DNA of 64,000 nt from Helicobacter ibis (GTDB taxonomy: Bacteria; Campylobacterota; Campylobacteria; Campylobacterales; Helicobacteraceae). Below the pieces are notes generated by a model, which saw only the letters and a list, made by a program, of their open reading frames with translations, did no database searches and had not been told where the DNA came from. The position numbers and the translations under genes were made by a program. Each line of letters begins with the position of its first letter. Positions within the stretch are counted from its first letter, which is position 1. This document shows, piece by piece, positions 7,889 to 17,493 of the stretch. The DNA lies in the NCBI RefSeq assembly GCF_027859255.1, contig NZ_JAQHXR010000002.1:62001-126000 (forward strand). Reading direction: 5' to 3'.

Positions 7889-8769
7889 CTAAATTTCATA
7901 TCTATTATAGAATGGAAATCAATTTCTATATTTTGAAATTTAGATATAACATCTTTTGGCAAATATCTTTCTTTAAAATACTCGATAATGCTACCTTTCG
8001 GATATGTATGATTTTTAGGCAATCCATTTCTCTCCCACATGGCATTCCACATATGGAGACAGTAAGCATTGCTAAAATCTACTATAGCATATGGAGAAAT
8101 AAATTTTTCGATACAAAACCAATCAATTTCACAAAATACATTTGGACCAGCTACATGACTTTGTAGATTGTTTAAATTTATAAACTCGCTCAAAAAAACA
8201 GGACCAATAACACCCCATGGTATTTTGTCTATTTTTGTATTTCTATTCGAAAAATAAGAATCTATTTTATTTTTAGCAATAAAATTTATACTATTCATTA
8301 CTTCACTATCTTTATTTGACTTTATCACACAAGTGGCAGCTTGAATTCCACTAGAATAAAGTTTCCTTTCACTAGCAAAAACAATATTATCTCTAATAAC
8401 ACTAAAATCTCTAAGGCATATGGTATCCATATCAACCCACCAACCACCAAACTTACACAATAATGAATATCTAAAATAATCGCTAAATGCTGCTATCCCG
8501 CCACCAGCACCAGTATCAAAAAACATTTCTCTTTTATTTATAATTTCATTAGCATCTCTTATTTCAAATAATTTAGAATTATCCACATAGCTTATGCAGT
8601 CTCGCAAAAATAGCATATAAGGATCTTTTGGATTGTAAGTATATAAGATAAATTTATTATTATTTGCTATATAGGAGGCTATACATAAAACTTCATTTAT
8701 GCTAACTCTATCTACACTTCCTGTTTTATCATACCAAAAGCTATAAACAAAGGCATCACTATTACACAT
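7879..8769 (-). CDS. glycosyltransferase of the DXD sugar-binding (GT32-like) type
   Basis: A 296-residue cytoplasmic protein. Early residues give SFWYDKTGS typical of capsular or LPS glycosyltransferases that use a DXD motif. The metal/nucleotide-sugar site is seen as KFGGWWVDMDTICLRDF near residue 110, preceded by AAFSDYFRYSLL. CLHMWN near residue 240 resembles the conserved C-terminal His-Trp region of these enzymes. It should transfer a sugar onto a surface glycan, with donor and acceptor unknown. No other glycan genes adjoin it. A (TA)11 repeat sits 36-57 bases upstream of the ATG, where promoter elements would be expected. Confidence 0.78.
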   Translation of the reverse strand: MCNSDAFVYSFWYDKTGSVDRVSINEVLCIASYIANNNKFILYTYNPKDPYMLFLRDCISYVDNSKLFEIRDANEIINKREMFFDTGAGGGIAAFSDYFRYSLLCKFGGWWVDMDTICLRDFSVIRDNIVFASERKLYSSGIQAATCVIKSNKDSEVMNSINFIAKNKIDSYFSNRNTKIDKIPWGVIGPVFLSEFINLNNLQSHVAGPNVFCEIDWFCIEKFISPYAIVDFSNAYCLHMWNAMWERNGLPKNHTYPKGSIIEYFKERYLPKDVISKFQNIEIDFHSIIDMKFRNK

Positions 8770-8804
8770 AAATAATACCTTTATATTTATTGTGCCTTTC
8801 TATG

Positions 8805-8826
8805 ATATATATATATATATATATAT
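8805..8826. repeat. (AT)11 dinucleotide repeat upstream of the glycosyltransferase
   Basis: Eleven uninterrupted AT units between the stop of the chemoreceptor gene and the start of the glycosyltransferase gene, both on the reverse strand. Read in the gene direction it ends about 36 bases before the ATG, with AT-rich sequence usable as a -10 just downstream. Changes in unit number would alter promoter spacing. Confidence 0.93.
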
Positions 8827-8833
8827 GGTCATA

Positions 8834-9943
8834 CTACTTCCTTTCTTCTAGCTTTGAAGCAAGAAGTTTATCAAGCACTTCTACAACTCCATCGGATGCA
8901 ATCTCACCACTTTTAAATGCAGACATAATATCAGCACAAGATTTTTCATTCTCAATACCATTTGCTCTAAATATATCTAACGCATTATTGAAGTTATCAT
9001 GCACACCAGCATGAACTTGTTCTAATGAAGCATAATCAGGCAATTTACTAAAAAATTGCTTACCTGCACCTTCTTCATACCACTTTCCAAGCCTACACTC
9101 ATGATGATTTGCAAGTTTTATTTCTCTATTATCATCTATGATAGCTTTATAACCATTCATTTTAAACAATAAGTGATCTAATTTTACAAGTCCTATAAAT
9201 GTAGTATCAAGCACATTTTCAGAATCTTTTCTAACATTCATTGATGTTTGAGCAACTTCAGAGAATCTAGCAACCTCTCCATTTACATTTTCCATTTCAT
9301 CTACTATATCTTCTGTTGTGCTTTGAACTTCAGAGAAATTTTGTCTTAAAACTTGAATATTCATTTCTATTTCTTTTGTAGCCTTTTGAGCTCTCTCTGC
9401 TAATTTTCTTACTTCATCTGCTACTACTGCAAATCCTCTACCATGTTCTCCTGCTCTTGCAGCTTCAATAGCTGCATTAAGTGCTAGTAGATTTGTTTGA
9501 TCGCTTACATCTGTAATTAAATTTATCACATTGCTAATCGAATCTAAATCTTGATATACTTGAGTGATCATAGCCTGAAAACCAACTAGTTTCTCGCTTA
9601 CTCCAGATATAGTCTCACTTATATTTGTTTCTAGTGTTCTTGTTTGTTCGTAATTTTTCAAAGAATCATGCTCTGCATGTTTTAACATATCAACTGATAC
9701 AGAAAAATTATCTTGTAATATTTTAAGATTCTTAGCACATGAAGAAATAATCATATTTAGCATCTCACCACATAATTTATTCTTATTTGCCTCACTAAAA
9801 CAACCAAAACTATCTAATTGTTGTTGCAATTCTTCATTTTTTGTATTGTAAGTTCTTAAATTATTTTCTAAAGATTCTACTTTTTGTCTTAATAGTTTGT
9901 TTTCTTGCAATAACTCTTCTTCTCTTTTACTGTTACCAAACAT
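8834..9943 (-). CDS. tlpD: soluble methyl-accepting chemotaxis protein with CZB zinc-binding domain (TlpD-like)
   Basis: A 369-residue chemoreceptor without membrane segments, so cytoplasmic. A coiled coil at residues 5-45 leads to the signalling tip with the conserved hairpin ([18 protein letters not shown], then [15 protein letters not shown]). The C-terminal part carries a chemoreceptor zinc-binding (CZB) domain, with [10 protein letters not shown], a later VHAGVHDN and an upstream LDHLLF giving the His/Cys ligands. This architecture matches TlpD, which senses oxidants and energy state in Helicobacter. Start ATG follows GAGGAG closely. A perfect inverted repeat (9972-10003) lies upstream. 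Confidence 0.85.
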   Translation of the reverse strand: MFGNSKREEELLQENKLLRQKVESLENNLRTYNTKNEELQQQLDSFGCFSEANKNKLCGEMLNMIISSCAKNLKILQDNFSVSVDMLKHAEHDSLKNYEQTRTLETNISETISGVSEKLVGFQAMITQVYQDLDSISNVINLITDVSDQTNLLALNAAIEAARAGEHGRGFAVVADEVRKLAERAQKATKEIEMNIQVLRQNFSEVQSTTEDIVDEMENVNGEVARFSEVAQTSMNVRKDSENVLDTTFIGLVKLDHLLFKMNGYKAIIDDNREIKLANHHECRLGKWYEEGAGKQFFSKLPDYASLEQVHAGVHDNFNNALDIFRANGIENEKSCADIMSAFKSGEIASDGVVEVLDKLLASKLEERK

Positions 9944-9971
9944 CAGTCTCTCCTCATTTATATTTTCACAG

Positions 9972-10003
9972 ATTTTACAATAAAAATTTTAGTATTGTAA
10001 AAT
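9972..10003. promoter_or_regulatory. inverted repeat between the nitroreductase stop and tlpD
   Basis: ATTTTACAAT (9972-9981) and ATTGTAAAAT (9994-10003) form a perfect 10-base inverted repeat with a 12-base spacer, 29 bases before the tlpD start. It could be an operator for tlpD or a weak terminator of the upstream nitroreductase gene. No T-run follows on the transcribed side, which favours an operator or promoter element. Confidence 0.4.
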
Positions 10004-10026
10004 ACACTGATACAATATCCAATTTC

Positions 10027-10638
10027 TTAGTCCAATCTTCTAATTATTTCCTCTTTAGCAAACCTTGTCTTTTTGGTTATATCACAAATTTTAGCCTTAC
10101 CTACCACCAATATTATTGATGATCTCTCTTTAGTTACATCAAGCTTTAAATAACTATCCAACAAATCATTATCAAATCCACCTATAATACAAGAATCTAA
10201 ACCAATAGCCTTTGTTGCATTTGCCAAATTCCCCAATGCCAAAAATGTCTGTTCTCTTGCATATGCGTATTTTTGGTTAATATCCATAGAATCTATAAAG
10301 GGCTTATATACTTTTATTCTTTTATCTAATTCTTCTTGCGACATATTTCTTTTTTGTAACTTTTCTACAAAGTATTCGCCAAAGTCGAGTCTAGCAACAA
10401 GTATAATAATTGCTCCACAAGCACCTACATGATTTTGATTTTTTGCAATTTTACATATTTCTTGTTTTCTTTCTTTGTTGGTTGTCACATAGAATCTCCA
10501 AGGCTCTAACCCCAATGAACTAGGAGATAATCTACCTGCTTCTAAAATATAATCTAATTGTTCTTTTGGGATACTTTCATCGCCAAACTCTCTACAAGCA
10601 TATCTTTGCTCAATTATTTTTTTAAATGTATCCTCCAT
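10027..10638 (-). CDS. NAD(P)H-dependent nitroreductase family protein (RdxA/NfsB-like)
   Basis: A 203-residue FMN-dependent oxidoreductase. ERYACREF-like start (QRYACREFGDESI), ARLSPSS-type motif (AGRLSPSSLGLEPW) and the GLDSCIIGGFD segment near residue 150 match the oxygen-insensitive nitroreductase family, including H. pylori RdxA, which shares the last motif. It reduces quinones, flavins or nitro-compounds; in Helicobacter such enzymes activate metronidazole. AGGAGGGG before the ATG gives strong initiation. It is the third gene of a reverse-strand set after dnaG and the PP-loop gene, with a 17-base gap. Which paralogue it is (RdxA or FrxA type) cannot be settled here. Confidence 0.83.
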   Translation of the reverse strand: MEDTFKKIIEQRYACREFGDESIPKEQLDYILEAGRLSPSSLGLEPWRFYVTTNKERKQEICKIAKNQNHVGACGAIIILVARLDFGEYFVEKLQKRNMSQEELDKRIKVYKPFIDSMDINQKYAYAREQTFLALGNLANATKAIGLDSCIIGGFDNDLLDSYLKLDVTKERSSIILVVGKAKICDITKKTRFAKEEIIRRLD

Positions 10639-10655
10639 TATACCCCTCCTTATTT

Positions 10656-11633
10656 TTATAGATTCAATAAATACTCTCTAGCACTATCTTTATTATCTAT
10701 TGGGCTTCTCTCTATTGTATTGCCTTCAAAATTCACCTTATATAAACTACCAGCTTCAGTCTTTCCATATGCTAGAGTAATTGCAATTGCTAATTCTTTA
10801 TCCTCATTTGTTGCTTCTTTTTCTATGAGTCCTAATGGTCCTTTGCAATCTACAAGCTCTATTTTGCTCATTTTAGGGTGATTAAATGATAGCTTTTCAT
10901 TCTCATCTTGATTTCTAGCTATCACACATCTAGCACCATTTGGAAGCACAAAATACCTGCCATACTTTACAAGCTCCATATCTTCAAAAATAACTTCTCT
11001 ATGACCATGCAAGTCTTTTATTTTGTTTGCTATGCTTGTATCTGTTAATAAACAACCACCACCAGGCTTCTCAAACACTTCAATGCCATAATCTTTTACA
11101 AGTTGCAATTGCCTATCTCTACCCCTACCATGTATATCAAGTAATTTTTCTCTATCTACCCAGCCATTTATCTCTGGTATTGTTGGAGGAAGCAACTTAG
11201 CACACATAGGACGCAAAATAAGCCCCTCTCCGCCACATAACCTCTCAACCTGCCCTAAAGCTTCACTTCTTTGACTCTTTGGTCTTTGACCTAATACCTC
11301 ACCACTAATTACAAAACTGGCACCCTCTTCTTTCATCATGGATAAAGCATGAGAGAACATATTAGCATGGCAATCAATACATGGATTAAAGAATCTCCCA
11401 TAGCCATATTTTGGCTTAAAAAGCACATCTTCAAAGAATTGCTTTTTAATATCTACTATTTTTAACTCAACTCCAACCTGTTTTAGTGTGTTTCTTAAAA
11501 TCTCACTTTTATCTTTTCTTGCTCCAAAGCCTATGTTAAAATGAACCGCCAATACATCAATCCCTAAATCTTTTATAATCTTAATAGACAATAAACTATC
11601 AAGTCCGCCACTAAATAGAGCTAATGCTTTCAT
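10656..11633 (-). CDS. PP-loop ATP pyrophosphatase, tRNA-thiolation-like protein
   Basis: A 325-residue protein starting with the PP-loop SGGLDS (residues 8-13), which binds ATP and adenylates a substrate carbonyl. FNPCIDCHANMF near residue 80 provides a CxxC, GGGCLLTD near residue 190 another Cys, resembling MnmA/ThiI-type sulfur-transfer enzymes. The C-terminal region (FVLPNGARCVIARNQDENEKL) resembles the NFACT-R/DUF814-type RNA-binding domain. A role in tRNA thiolation or a related RNA modification is likely, but the target is unknown. It overlaps the end of dnaG by 23 bases. I recall the same pairing in H. pylori (genes 0012-0013). Confidence 0.65.
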   Translation of the reverse strand: MKALALFSGGLDSLLSIKIIKDLGIDVLAVHFNIGFGARKDKSEILRNTLKQVGVELKIVDIKKQFFEDVLFKPKYGYGRFFNPCIDCHANMFSHALSMMKEEGASFVISGEVLGQRPKSQRSEALGQVERLCGGEGLILRPMCAKLLPPTIPEINGWVDREKLLDIHGRGRDRQLQLVKDYGIEVFEKPGGGCLLTDTSIANKIKDLHGHREVIFEDMELVKYGRYFVLPNGARCVIARNQDENEKLSFNHPKMSKIELVDCKGPLGLIEKEATNEDKELAIAITLAYGKTEAGSLYKVNFEGNTIERSPIDNKDSAREYLLNL

Positions 11634-13272
11634 ATATTACTAATTCTCCTGTTTTTAAAATTTTTAAATATTTTTGATAATTATCAAGCAAAGCAAGTTT
11701 TGTTGTAATATCAATAGTAGAATCTTGCTTTACTAACGCTATCTTATCATCATAATGCTTAGCAATAATCATAATTATTTGTTCTTTTAGCTCCTTTTTA
11801 TTTAATGCAATTACATTTTCATCGCACATAATAGCTATTAGCTCACTATCTTCTAGCTCTCCATTTAGTAGCTTTAAATACGCACCTCTTTGTGATTTGA
11901 ACATATCTATATCAAGATAATTCAATGCCAAATCAAGCAGAGATTCATCTTCCAAAATACTTTTAATAACGCATTTTTCAGCAATTCCATAAAAAGAATC
12001 GTTTCTTATTTTACTTTGTAATACTTCAAATGGTTTATTTATTTTAATTAAATGTTGAGGGATATTTAGCCTATATGACAACCACGACTTATACTCCTCA
12101 AAGACAACTACGGATAACTGCTTTAAAAACGATATAGATTCATTTAGACAAGAATCTTTTTGCATTGGATTTTGTAAATCATATTTGTTTAAAATATCCA
12201 CAAGCACAAATTCTATTAGTGGAATTGGATTTGAAAATAACTCTTTTAATTCCTTTATCTTACCACATTGCACCATATCTGCTGGATCTAGCCCATCTTT
12301 AAAGATAACAACTCCACCATCTTTTCTAGCTAGAGATAATAAATTTGCAGCTTTTAGTGCCGCACTAATCCCTGCTCTATCTCCATCATAGGCTACTATT
12401 ACTTTTGGATTACCTTTAGATATAAGGGGTAAATGCTCTTTTGTAAGTGCAGTTCCTAAAGTTCCAACCGCATTTGTAAAACCTGCTTGATGAAGCATGA
12501 TTGTATCCATATAGCCTTCGGTTATAATTATTTCTTCTTTTTTATATATGGAATCTTTTGCTACATTATATCCATACAGAATCCTTGATTTATTAAAAAG
12601 CTCTGTATTGCTTGTATTTTTATATTTTGCTTGAGTTGTAGAATTAGTTAGGATTCTGCCTCCAAAGGCTACTAACTTATTGTTTTCATTTCGTATTGGA
12701 AATGTAAGTCTCTCACTTAAATATGCTACATATCGATTTTTATCATCTCTCCATAGCATTTTTGCTTCTGCTACTGCATTTAGATTCAAAAAATTATCTT
12801 GCATAAACTTTACAACTTCATAGCTCTTTGGTGCATATCCTAGCTCGAATCTATCCCTTAGACTATCTGTTATACCCCTGCTTTTTATATATTCTCTAAT
12901 GCTTGGACTTAGATTTTGTATATAAAATACATTTAATTTCTCTAAAATTCTATAATCTTCATTTGGCTTATATCCGCTATCTGTATAATCTAGCGATACA
13001 TTAAATATCTTTGCTAGAGATTCTAAAGCACTTTGAAAATCTATCCTTTCATACTCCATGACAAACTTAATTGAATCCCCACTAACCCCACAACCAAAGC
13101 AATGATAATATCCCTTATTATGATTTATTACAAAACTAGGAGTTTTTTCATCATGGAATGGACAACATGCCTTATATGTAGCACCCACCTTTTTTACTTC
13201 GATATACCTTGAAATTACATCTACAATATCTATACTTGCTTTTAATCTTTCTACACTCTCTTGCGTTATCAC
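11611..13272 (-). CDS. dnaG: DNA primase
   Basis: A 553-residue primase that makes RNA primers for replication. The N-terminal CHC2 zinc domain is intact (CCPFHDEKTPSF, then CFGCGVSGD). A TOPRIM domain follows around residues 250-330, with the acidic motifs ITEGYMD and VVAYDGDRAG. The C-terminal helicase-binding part is shorter and divergent, as in Campylobacterota. The start is a GTG codon. Its promoter is suggested by TATAAT at 13302-13307. Confidence 0.94.
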   Translation of the reverse strand: MITQESVERLKASIDIVDVISRYIEVKKVGATYKACCPFHDEKTPSFVINHNKGYYHCFGCGVSGDSIKFVMEYERIDFQSALESLAKIFNVSLDYTDSGYKPNEDYRILEKLNVFYIQNLSPSIREYIKSRGITDSLRDRFELGYAPKSYEVVKFMQDNFLNLNAVAEAKMLWRDDKNRYVAYLSERLTFPIRNENNKLVAFGGRILTNSTTQAKYKNTSNTELFNKSRILYGYNVAKDSIYKKEEIIITEGYMDTIMLHQAGFTNAVGTLGTALTKEHLPLISKGNPKVIVAYDGDRAGISAALKAANLLSLARKDGGVVIFKDGLDPADMVQCGKIKELKELFSNPIPLIEFVLVDILNKYDLQNPMQKDSCLNESISFLKQLSVVVFEEYKSWLSYRLNIPQHLIKINKPFEVLQSKIRNDSFYGIAEKCVIKSILEDESLLDLALNYLDIDMFKSQRGAYLKLLNGELEDSELIAIMCDENVIALNKKELKEQIIMIIAKHYDDKIALVKQDSTIDITTKLALLDNYQKYLKILKTGELVIYESISSI

Positions 13273-13301
13273 AACAAAACCTAAATATATTTTTAAGATT
13301 T

Positions 13302-13307
13302 ATTATA
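13302..13307 (-). promoter_or_regulatory. -10 box upstream of dnaG
   Basis: TATAAT on the reverse strand, 30 bases before the GTG start of dnaG, in an AT-rich gap between divergent genes. Confidence 0.5.
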
Positions 13308-13357
13308 CTTTTAAATAATTAAAATATTAGTCATAAATCTAGCACTTGGGGTATATT

Positions 13358-14392
13358 TTGGAATTTCAATACAGAGATCCTCTCTTTAGCATAGTAATTT
13401 TAATATTTTGCATAGGGGTTATTAGTATTCTTGCATATTATTGGAACTACATAACAAGCAAACAAAAACAAAATGGTATTTTGAAGTTTATGAAAAACTT
13501 CGACTATGTTGGGTTTGATAATGAAATAAAAGAGTTTCTAGCACTAAGCCCAAATCCAATGCCTTCAATATTGTTTATGGCTAAAATGTATAGCAAAAGT
13601 GCAAATTATGAAAAAGCAATAAGACTATATCTAACGCTACTAAACAACATAAAAAATCCAATAGATAAAGTCCCAATTTTAGAATCTCTAAGTGATGTGT
13701 ATTATAAAGCAGGATTCCCATTGCGTTCAAAAGAAATATGCTTAGAGATTCTAAAGCATTTCCCAAGAGATGAAGAAGCATTAAGAAAGCTAATTAAAAT
13801 AAATGAGGAGCTAAGCCTCTATCAAGAAGCACTAGAAGCCTTAAAATGCTTAAAAGAAATAAAAGGCAACATGACAAAAGAAGAACTATATCTACAAGCT
13901 AAGATTCTAATAACCAGCAAAGAATCCAACAAAGAAAAAAAGCTCCTAGAAATACTAAAAAAAGAAAAAAATCTATCAAGGATTATTTTGAGCTTTTTTA
14001 AAGACTTTTATCCAACACTATTTTGGCAGCGCGTTGAAGAACTAGAAAATAAGGACATATTAAATATACTTGATATTTTATGGAATACACAAATGCAAGA
14101 ACTCCCAAGCAATCCTCTAAAATCAAAAATACTAAATGATATATATAAAACAAAGGGTTATTATGATGATGATAACTTCAAAAAAGAAACTTTTGAACTA
14201 GAATCTATATGTCTCTTGCAAAGAGAAGGTCATTATTTTGGCGACCTAAAATTTAGCTATAAATGTAATATTTGCAATGCAATCTCCCCGCTTAGCTTTG
14301 ATAGATGTCCGCATTGTGGAGAGATTTTAAGCATAAAATGTATAGCCACACTAAAGGAGAAAGAAAATGAAATGCGTTACTCTTTTTTGTGA
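13358..14392 (+). CDS. LapB/YciM-like TPR membrane protein with rubredoxin-type zinc ribbon
   Basis: About 344 residues. One N-terminal transmembrane segment (SIVILIFCIGVISILAYYW) is followed by helical tetratricopeptide-like repeats and a C-terminal metal ribbon (YKCNICNA then CPHCGEIL). This layout matches LapB/YciM, which in E. coli regulates LpxC and LPS levels at the inner membrane. Sequence similarity beyond layout cannot be tested here. Two TTG codons are possible starts (13346 and 13358); 13358 is chosen because a GGGG run precedes it. Its stop overlaps rnhA by 26 bases, the same neighbour I recall in H. pylori. Confidence 0.68.
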   Translation: MEFQYRDPLFSIVILIFCIGVISILAYYWNYITSKQKQNGILKFMKNFDYVGFDNEIKEFLALSPNPMPSILFMAKMYSKSANYEKAIRLYLTLLNNIKNPIDKVPILESLSDVYYKAGFPLRSKEICLEILKHFPRDEEALRKLIKINEELSLYQEALEALKCLKEIKGNMTKEELYLQAKILITSKESNKEKKLLEILKKEKNLSRIILSFFKDFYPTLFWQRVEELENKDILNILDILWNTQMQELPSNPLKSKILNDIYKTKGYYDDDNFKKETFELESICLLQREGHYFGDLKFSYKCNICNAISPLSFDRCPHCGEILSIKCIATLKEKENEMRYSFL

Positions 14393-14828
14393 TGGCTCTT
14401 CACTTGGGAATCCCGGTGCTGGTGGCTGGTGCGGAATCCTAGATTATAATGGCAAACGCAAAATAATAAGCGGTGGAGAATCTCACACTACAAATAATAG
14501 AATGGAACTAACTGCCCTAATACAATCACTAAAAGCACTAAAAGAACCATGTAATGTGCTTATTGTAAGCGATTCTAAATATGTGCTAGATGGAATCTCA
14601 AAGTGGCTACCTAACTGGATAGAGAAAAACTTCAGTAAAATTAAAAATCCTGACCTTTGGAAAGAATACATAGAAGTCTCAAAAATGCACAAAATAGATG
14701 TGATGTGGGTAAAAGGACATAATGGACATAAAGAAAATGAAATGTGCGATAATATCGCAAAAGAAGAAGCATTAAAATACAAACTTGGAGAACATAATGA
14801 ATCTAATGCAGTTTCAAAAAGCAATTAA
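14367..14828 (+). CDS. rnhA: ribonuclease HI
   Basis: A 153-residue enzyme that cuts the RNA strand of RNA-DNA hybrids. The catalytic acidic residues are visible: Asp in LFCDGSSLGNPG, Glu in NRMELTAL, Asp in VSDSKYVLDG and a C-terminal Asp in NEMCDNIAKEEA, together with the VKGHNG basic loop His. AAAGGAG sits before the ATG. It overlaps the preceding gene by 26 bases and rnc by 32, so three genes are tightly coupled. Confidence 0.95.
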   Translation: MKCVTLFCDGSSLGNPGAGGWCGILDYNGKRKIISGGESHTTNNRMELTALIQSLKALKEPCNVLIVSDSKYVLDGISKWLPNWIEKNFSKIKNPDLWKEYIEVSKMHKIDVMWVKGHNGHKENEMCDNIAKEEALKYKLGEHNESNAVSKSN

Positions 14829-15486
14829 TTATAAGTTCAAAAACATGACTATCCTAAAAGAAGCACTAACTCACAAAAGCCTTAAAAAAAGCACTCATAA
14901 TGAAAGGCTAGAATTCTTAGGTGATGCTGTGCTTGATTTAATAATTGGAGAATATTTATTTTATAAATTCCCAACCTCACCTGAAGGTGAGCTATCAAAA
15001 ATGCGTGCTGCTATGGTAAATGAAAAATCCCTCTCAAAAATCGCAAGATACCTACAAATGGGTGAAGTGCTATATATATCACAAAGCGAGGAAGCAAACT
15101 TAGGAAGAGAAAAAGATTCAATACTATCAAATGCGTTTGAAGCTGTGCTTGGTGCGATATATTTAGAGAGTAATTTAGAAGAAGTAAGAGAAATTGCAAT
15201 ACCGCTTTTTGAAAAAATATTCCCCAAAATAGACTTAAAACACTTATTTTACGACCACAAAACAAGTCTGCAAGAAATCACTCAAGCACTATTTGGGGTA
15301 ATACCTGAATATAAATTAATAGATTCAAAAGGACCAGATCATAATAAAGAATTCATAATGGCTGTGTATATAGATAATAAAGAATATGCAATTGCAAGCG
15401 GAAAAAGCAAGAAAGTAGCTGAACAAAGCTGTGCAAAAATAGCACTAGAGATGATAGAAAGTAATTCTAAAAAAGGTGATAGATGA
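14797..15486 (+). CDS. rnc: ribonuclease III
   Basis: A 229-residue double-strand RNA endonuclease for rRNA and mRNA processing. The signature [16 protein letters not shown] is intact with its catalytic acidic residues, as is DAFEAVLGA-like [15 protein letters not shown]-terminal double-stranded RNA-binding domain follows ([11 protein letters not shown] to [13 protein letters not shown]). The start ATG at 14797 has GGAG six bases upstream and is preferred to a TTG at 14785. The end overlaps aroC by 4 bases. Confidence 0.95.
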   Translation: MNLMQFQKAINYKFKNMTILKEALTHKSLKKSTHNERLEFLGDAVLDLIIGEYLFYKFPTSPEGELSKMRAAMVNEKSLSKIARYLQMGEVLYISQSEEANLGREKDSILSNAFEAVLGAIYLESNLEEVREIAIPLFEKIFPKIDLKHLFYDHKTSLQEITQALFGVIPEYKLIDSKGPDHNKEFIMAVYIDNKEYAIASGKSKKVAEQSCAKIALEMIESNSKKGDR

Positions 15487-16553
15487 ACACTTTTGGGGTT
15501 AGATTAAGACTTAGCACATTTGGAGAAAGTCATGGAGAAGCAATAGGTGGAATCTTAGATGGATTCCCAGCAGGACTTAAGATAGATAGAAAATTATTAA
15601 AACAAGAAATGACAAGACGACAAGGGGGCAGGAATCTATACTCAACACAAAGAAAAGAAGATGATATAGTAGAGATTCTAAGTGGGGTATTTGATGATGC
15701 TACTCTAGGCACTCCAATAGGGTTTATAATAAAAAACAACAACACAAAATCAAATCACTACGATAATATAAAAGATATTTTTCGTCCCGGTCATGCTGAT
15801 ATTACATACTATAACAAATATGGTATCTATGATTATAGAGGTGGTGGCAGGGCTAGTGCTAGAGAAAGTGCTATTAGGGTTGCTGGTGGCGCATTTGCTA
15901 AAATGCTTTTAAGGGAGTTTAACATACAAGTGCAAAGTGGGATTCTTAGCATAGGAAACATAGAATGCAAAGATATAGACTTTAATAATGCACTTAAAAG
16001 CGAGATATATTCCCTTGATAAAAATATAGAAAAACTACAAAAACAAGAAATACTAAAACATAAAAATAACCACGATAGTATAGGCGGTGTTGCACTACTT
16101 AAGGCTAGTAATGTCCCAAAGGGGCTTGGAGAGGGGCTATATTATAAGCTAGATTCTGCAATAGGAAGCATACTTGGACTAAATGGTGTAAAAGCAGTAG
16201 AAATAGGAAGTGGAGTAGAATCCTCTAAAAAAACAGGAAAAGAAAATAATGATGAAATAGATACAAATGGATTTCTAACAAATAATGCAGGTGGTATGCT
16301 AGGAGGGATAAGCAATGGAGAAGAAATTATTATTAAACTACATTTCAAACCAACACCAAGTATATTTATCCCACAAAAAAGCATAGATAAAAATAACAAA
16401 GAAACAATATGTCATATAAAAGGCAGACATGATCCATGTATCGCCATTAGAGGGAGTGTTGTAGGAGAATCTATGCTTTCTTTAATCTTAGCTGATATGC
16501 TACTTTTAAATGCAAGTAGCACAATTCAATCATTAAAAAAAATATATGCTTAG
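15483..16553 (+). CDS. aroC: chorismate synthase
   Basis: A 356-residue enzyme that converts 5-enolpyruvylshikimate-3-phosphate to chorismate using reduced FMN, the last common step of aromatic amino-acid synthesis. The family signatures are seen: [15 protein letters not shown] near residue 15, [10 protein letters not shown] and [10 protein letters not shown] near residue 120, and RGRHDP-like [11 protein letters not shown] near residue 315. It overlaps rnc by 4 bases and pseG by 8. Confidence 0.96.
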   Translation: MNTFGVRLRLSTFGESHGEAIGGILDGFPAGLKIDRKLLKQEMTRRQGGRNLYSTQRKEDDIVEILSGVFDDATLGTPIGFIIKNNNTKSNHYDNIKDIFRPGHADITYYNKYGIYDYRGGGRASARESAIRVAGGAFAKMLLREFNIQVQSGILSIGNIECKDIDFNNALKSEIYSLDKNIEKLQKQEILKHKNNHDSIGGVALLKASNVPKGLGEGLYYKLDSAIGSILGLNGVKAVEIGSGVESSKKTGKENNDEIDTNGFLTNNAGGMLGGISNGEEIIIKLHFKPTPSIFIPQKSIDKNNKETICHIKGRHDPCIAIRGSVVGESMLSLILADMLLLNASSTIQSLKKIYA

Positions 16554-17493
16554 AGCAGTAATTTTTGCCGATGGCAAATGCGGGGTTGGACTAGGACATA
16601 TCTCAAGGGCTAAGGCACTAAAATATCAGCTAGAACTTCTTAATATAGAATCTCTACTTTTAGATTCAACTCTACTAGAGAGTTTTGTAGAAAATGAATC
16701 TAATACTTGGAGTAAAGAGCTATTAGTTATAGATTCTTACACTCTCCCACTTTCTTTATATACTCTAGCTTCAAAAGTAGCAAAAAAATGTATGTTTTTT
16801 GATGATTATTTTAGGCTTGATTATCCAAGTGGCATAATTGTAAATAACGCCTTTAACCAAAATATAGACAATTATAAAGCAAAATATAAAAATCATTCAT
16901 TGCTAATAGGCAGAAATTTCATGCTTCTGCAAGCAGAATTCTTACAAGCCTTGCAACAAAACCTAAAAAACCAACCAAAAATAAATAAGCAAATAAAAAA
17001 GATTCTAATAACACTAGGTGGAGATGATATATTAAACCTAACACAATTTATAATAGATGTAATAAATAGCGTAAATGAAAACCTTAAAATATATTGCATA
17101 CATAAGAATCTAAAAGAAAAAAACTGCCTCTATAATCTAAGTCCCAAAGAAATGGTAGCACTAATATCAAGCATGGATTTATGCATATCTGCATGCGGTC
17201 AGAGTCTAGGCGAGATTCTAGCTTGTGGGAGACCATGTATAGCACTAGAAGTAGCACAAAACCAAAGAGGTAACCTAGAGGGCTTTAAAGATTCTATTTT
17301 CTACATAAAAGAAGCATGGAAGTTAAATAAAGATGAAATACAAAATATGCTTTTAGAGCATTTAAAAAACATAAAAAATCAAAAAACAAGAGAAGAACTA
17401 TCACAAAATTCACTTAAAATACTAAACAACACAAGTAAATGGACAACAGAATTACATCATATTTTCGGCAATAAAATGTTAAAAATTAATTGA
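16546..17493 (+). CDS. pseG: PseG-like UDP-sugar hydrolase of pseudaminic acid synthesis
   Basis: A 315-residue GT-B-fold protein. The start shows the family motif [17 protein letters not shown] with its catalytic-type His. LITLGGDD near residue 150 and [21 protein letters not shown] near residue 220 fit the UDP-binding half. PseG removes UDP from UDP-2,4-diacetamido-trideoxy-altrose on the way to CMP-pseudaminic acid, needed to glycosylate flagellin in Campylobacterota. It is detached from other pse genes here and is coupled to aroC by an 8-base overlap. Confidence 0.83.
   Translation: MLRAVIFADGKCGVGLGHISRAKALKYQLELLNIESLLLDSTLLESFVENESNTWSKELLVIDSYTLPLSLYTLASKVAKKCMFFDDYFRLDYPSGIIVNNAFNQNIDNYKAKYKNHSLLIGRNFMLLQAEFLQALQQNLKNQPKINKQIKKILITLGGDDILNLTQFIIDVINSVNENLKIYCIHKNLKEKNCLYNLSPKEMVALISSMDLCISACGQSLGEILACGRPCIALEVAQNQRGNLEGFKDSIFYIKEAWKLNKDEIQNMLLEHLKNIKNQKTREELSQNSLKILNNTSKWTTELHHIFGNKMLKIN

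Noticed and set aside
8790-9014. Forward-strand frame spanning the AT repeat
   Set aside because: It is a by-product of the repeat and of the antisense of tlpD.
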